Below the pieces are notes generated by a model. It saw only the letters and a list, made by a program, of their open reading frames with translations, ran no database searches and had not been told where the DNA came from. DNA of 64,000 nt, taken from positions 2,299,001 through 2,363,000 of the forward strand of contig NC_083533.1 of NCBI RefSeq assembly GCF_032362555.1, in the 5' to 3' direction. Shown here one piece after another: positions 63,700-64,000 of this stretch (within the stretch, counting starts at the first letter, position 1; each line of letters opens with the position of its first letter). The DNA is from Amyelois transitella. Taxonomy: Eukaryota; Arthropoda; Insecta; Lepidoptera; Pyralidae. The translations under genes were made by a program, and so were the position numbers.

Positions 63700-63870
63700 C
63701 CCGAAACGTGTGGTTCCCGTTCTTTCTCCATCTCTTTCCAGTAGATATAGTTAAAGGCGACTAAGTGTTAGGCTTCGGATTCCTGGTCTATTGGTCTTTT
63801 TGAGAATTTTTGTTGGCTCTGTCTACCCTGCAAGGGATATGGGCGTGATTATGCATGTATTATGTATGTC
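63700..63870 (+). repeat. family A element, internally deleted
   Basis: ACGTGTGGTTCCCGTTCTTT, AAGGCGACTAAGTG, CCCTGCAAGGGATATGGGCG and a TATTATGTATG tail. Confidence 0.7.
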
Positions 63871-64000
63871 TTCTTTCTCGAATGTCTACTTCCTTCTTTT
63901 TAGATAGCACTAGTTTAAAACCGAGAGTTTGGAGTAAGTAAGTAAAAGAACCTTTGGTGTATAACTACTTGTTTAAACCAAGATTTTTGTCAAAAGACCT

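Overview
This window is nuclear DNA of an insect, almost certainly a moth or butterfly (Lepidoptera). Genes are split by many short GT-AG introns, and there is no bacterial-style operon structure. Introns and spacers are filled with several interspersed repeat families whose ends I associate with Lepidoptera: elements with (ATGT)n tails, a tRNA-related SINE with a GTGGCGCAGCGG A-box region, and Helitrons running from TCTATACTAATATTATAAAG to CACAGCTAG. I do not name a species.

Five host genes can be assembled from splice sites with consistent reading phase. (1) Minus strand, 534-3255: the 5' part of a Nit1-type nitrilase (deaminated glutathione amidase), continuing off the left edge. (2) Plus, 5649-9444: a complete six-exon SGT1/SUGT1 co-chaperone of 211 aa without a TPR region. 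(3) Minus, 9933-26734: a complete 14-exon TMEM145/GPR180-like seven-transmembrane protein of 769 aa. (4) Minus, 29991-38619: a complete 11-exon SNX5/SNX6-type PX-BAR sorting nexin of 419 aa. (5) Plus, 40524-63423 and beyond: the first 26 coding exons (1121 codons) of neurofibromin (Nf1), ending before the Ras-GAP domain. Nit1/Sgt1 and SNX6/Nf1 are divergent pairs, Sgt1/TMEM145 converge with a 488-bp gap, and TMEM145 and SNX6 lie in tandem. I see no functional link among the five genes.

Mobile DNA: an apparently full-length two-ORF non-LTR retrotransposon (about 13.7-17.9 kb) lies in a TMEM145 intron. A truncated reverse-transcriptase element in the last TMEM145 intron is nested inside an older LINE fragment. 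More than 35 copies or fragments of one short element (called family A here) and about 14 5'-truncated LINE 3' ends (family B) are scattered throughout. There are also tRNA-derived SINEs, Helitrons, a TTAA-flanked piggyBac-type MITE and TA-flanked MITEs with CAGGGTG ends.

No CRISPR array, rRNA or free-standing tRNA gene was seen, and nothing here amounts to a new multi-gene system. The most interesting signals are small-scale: a decaying tandem array of one SNX6 exon, with one copy still splice-compatible and apparently unable to be spliced together with the normal exon; in-frame duplications at two Nf1 exon ends; a shared 3' end between families A and B; recurrent perfect fold-backs within family A; inverted family A pairs flanking SNX6 exons; and a dense AACGNTA-type motif field between the SNX6 and Nf1 promoters.
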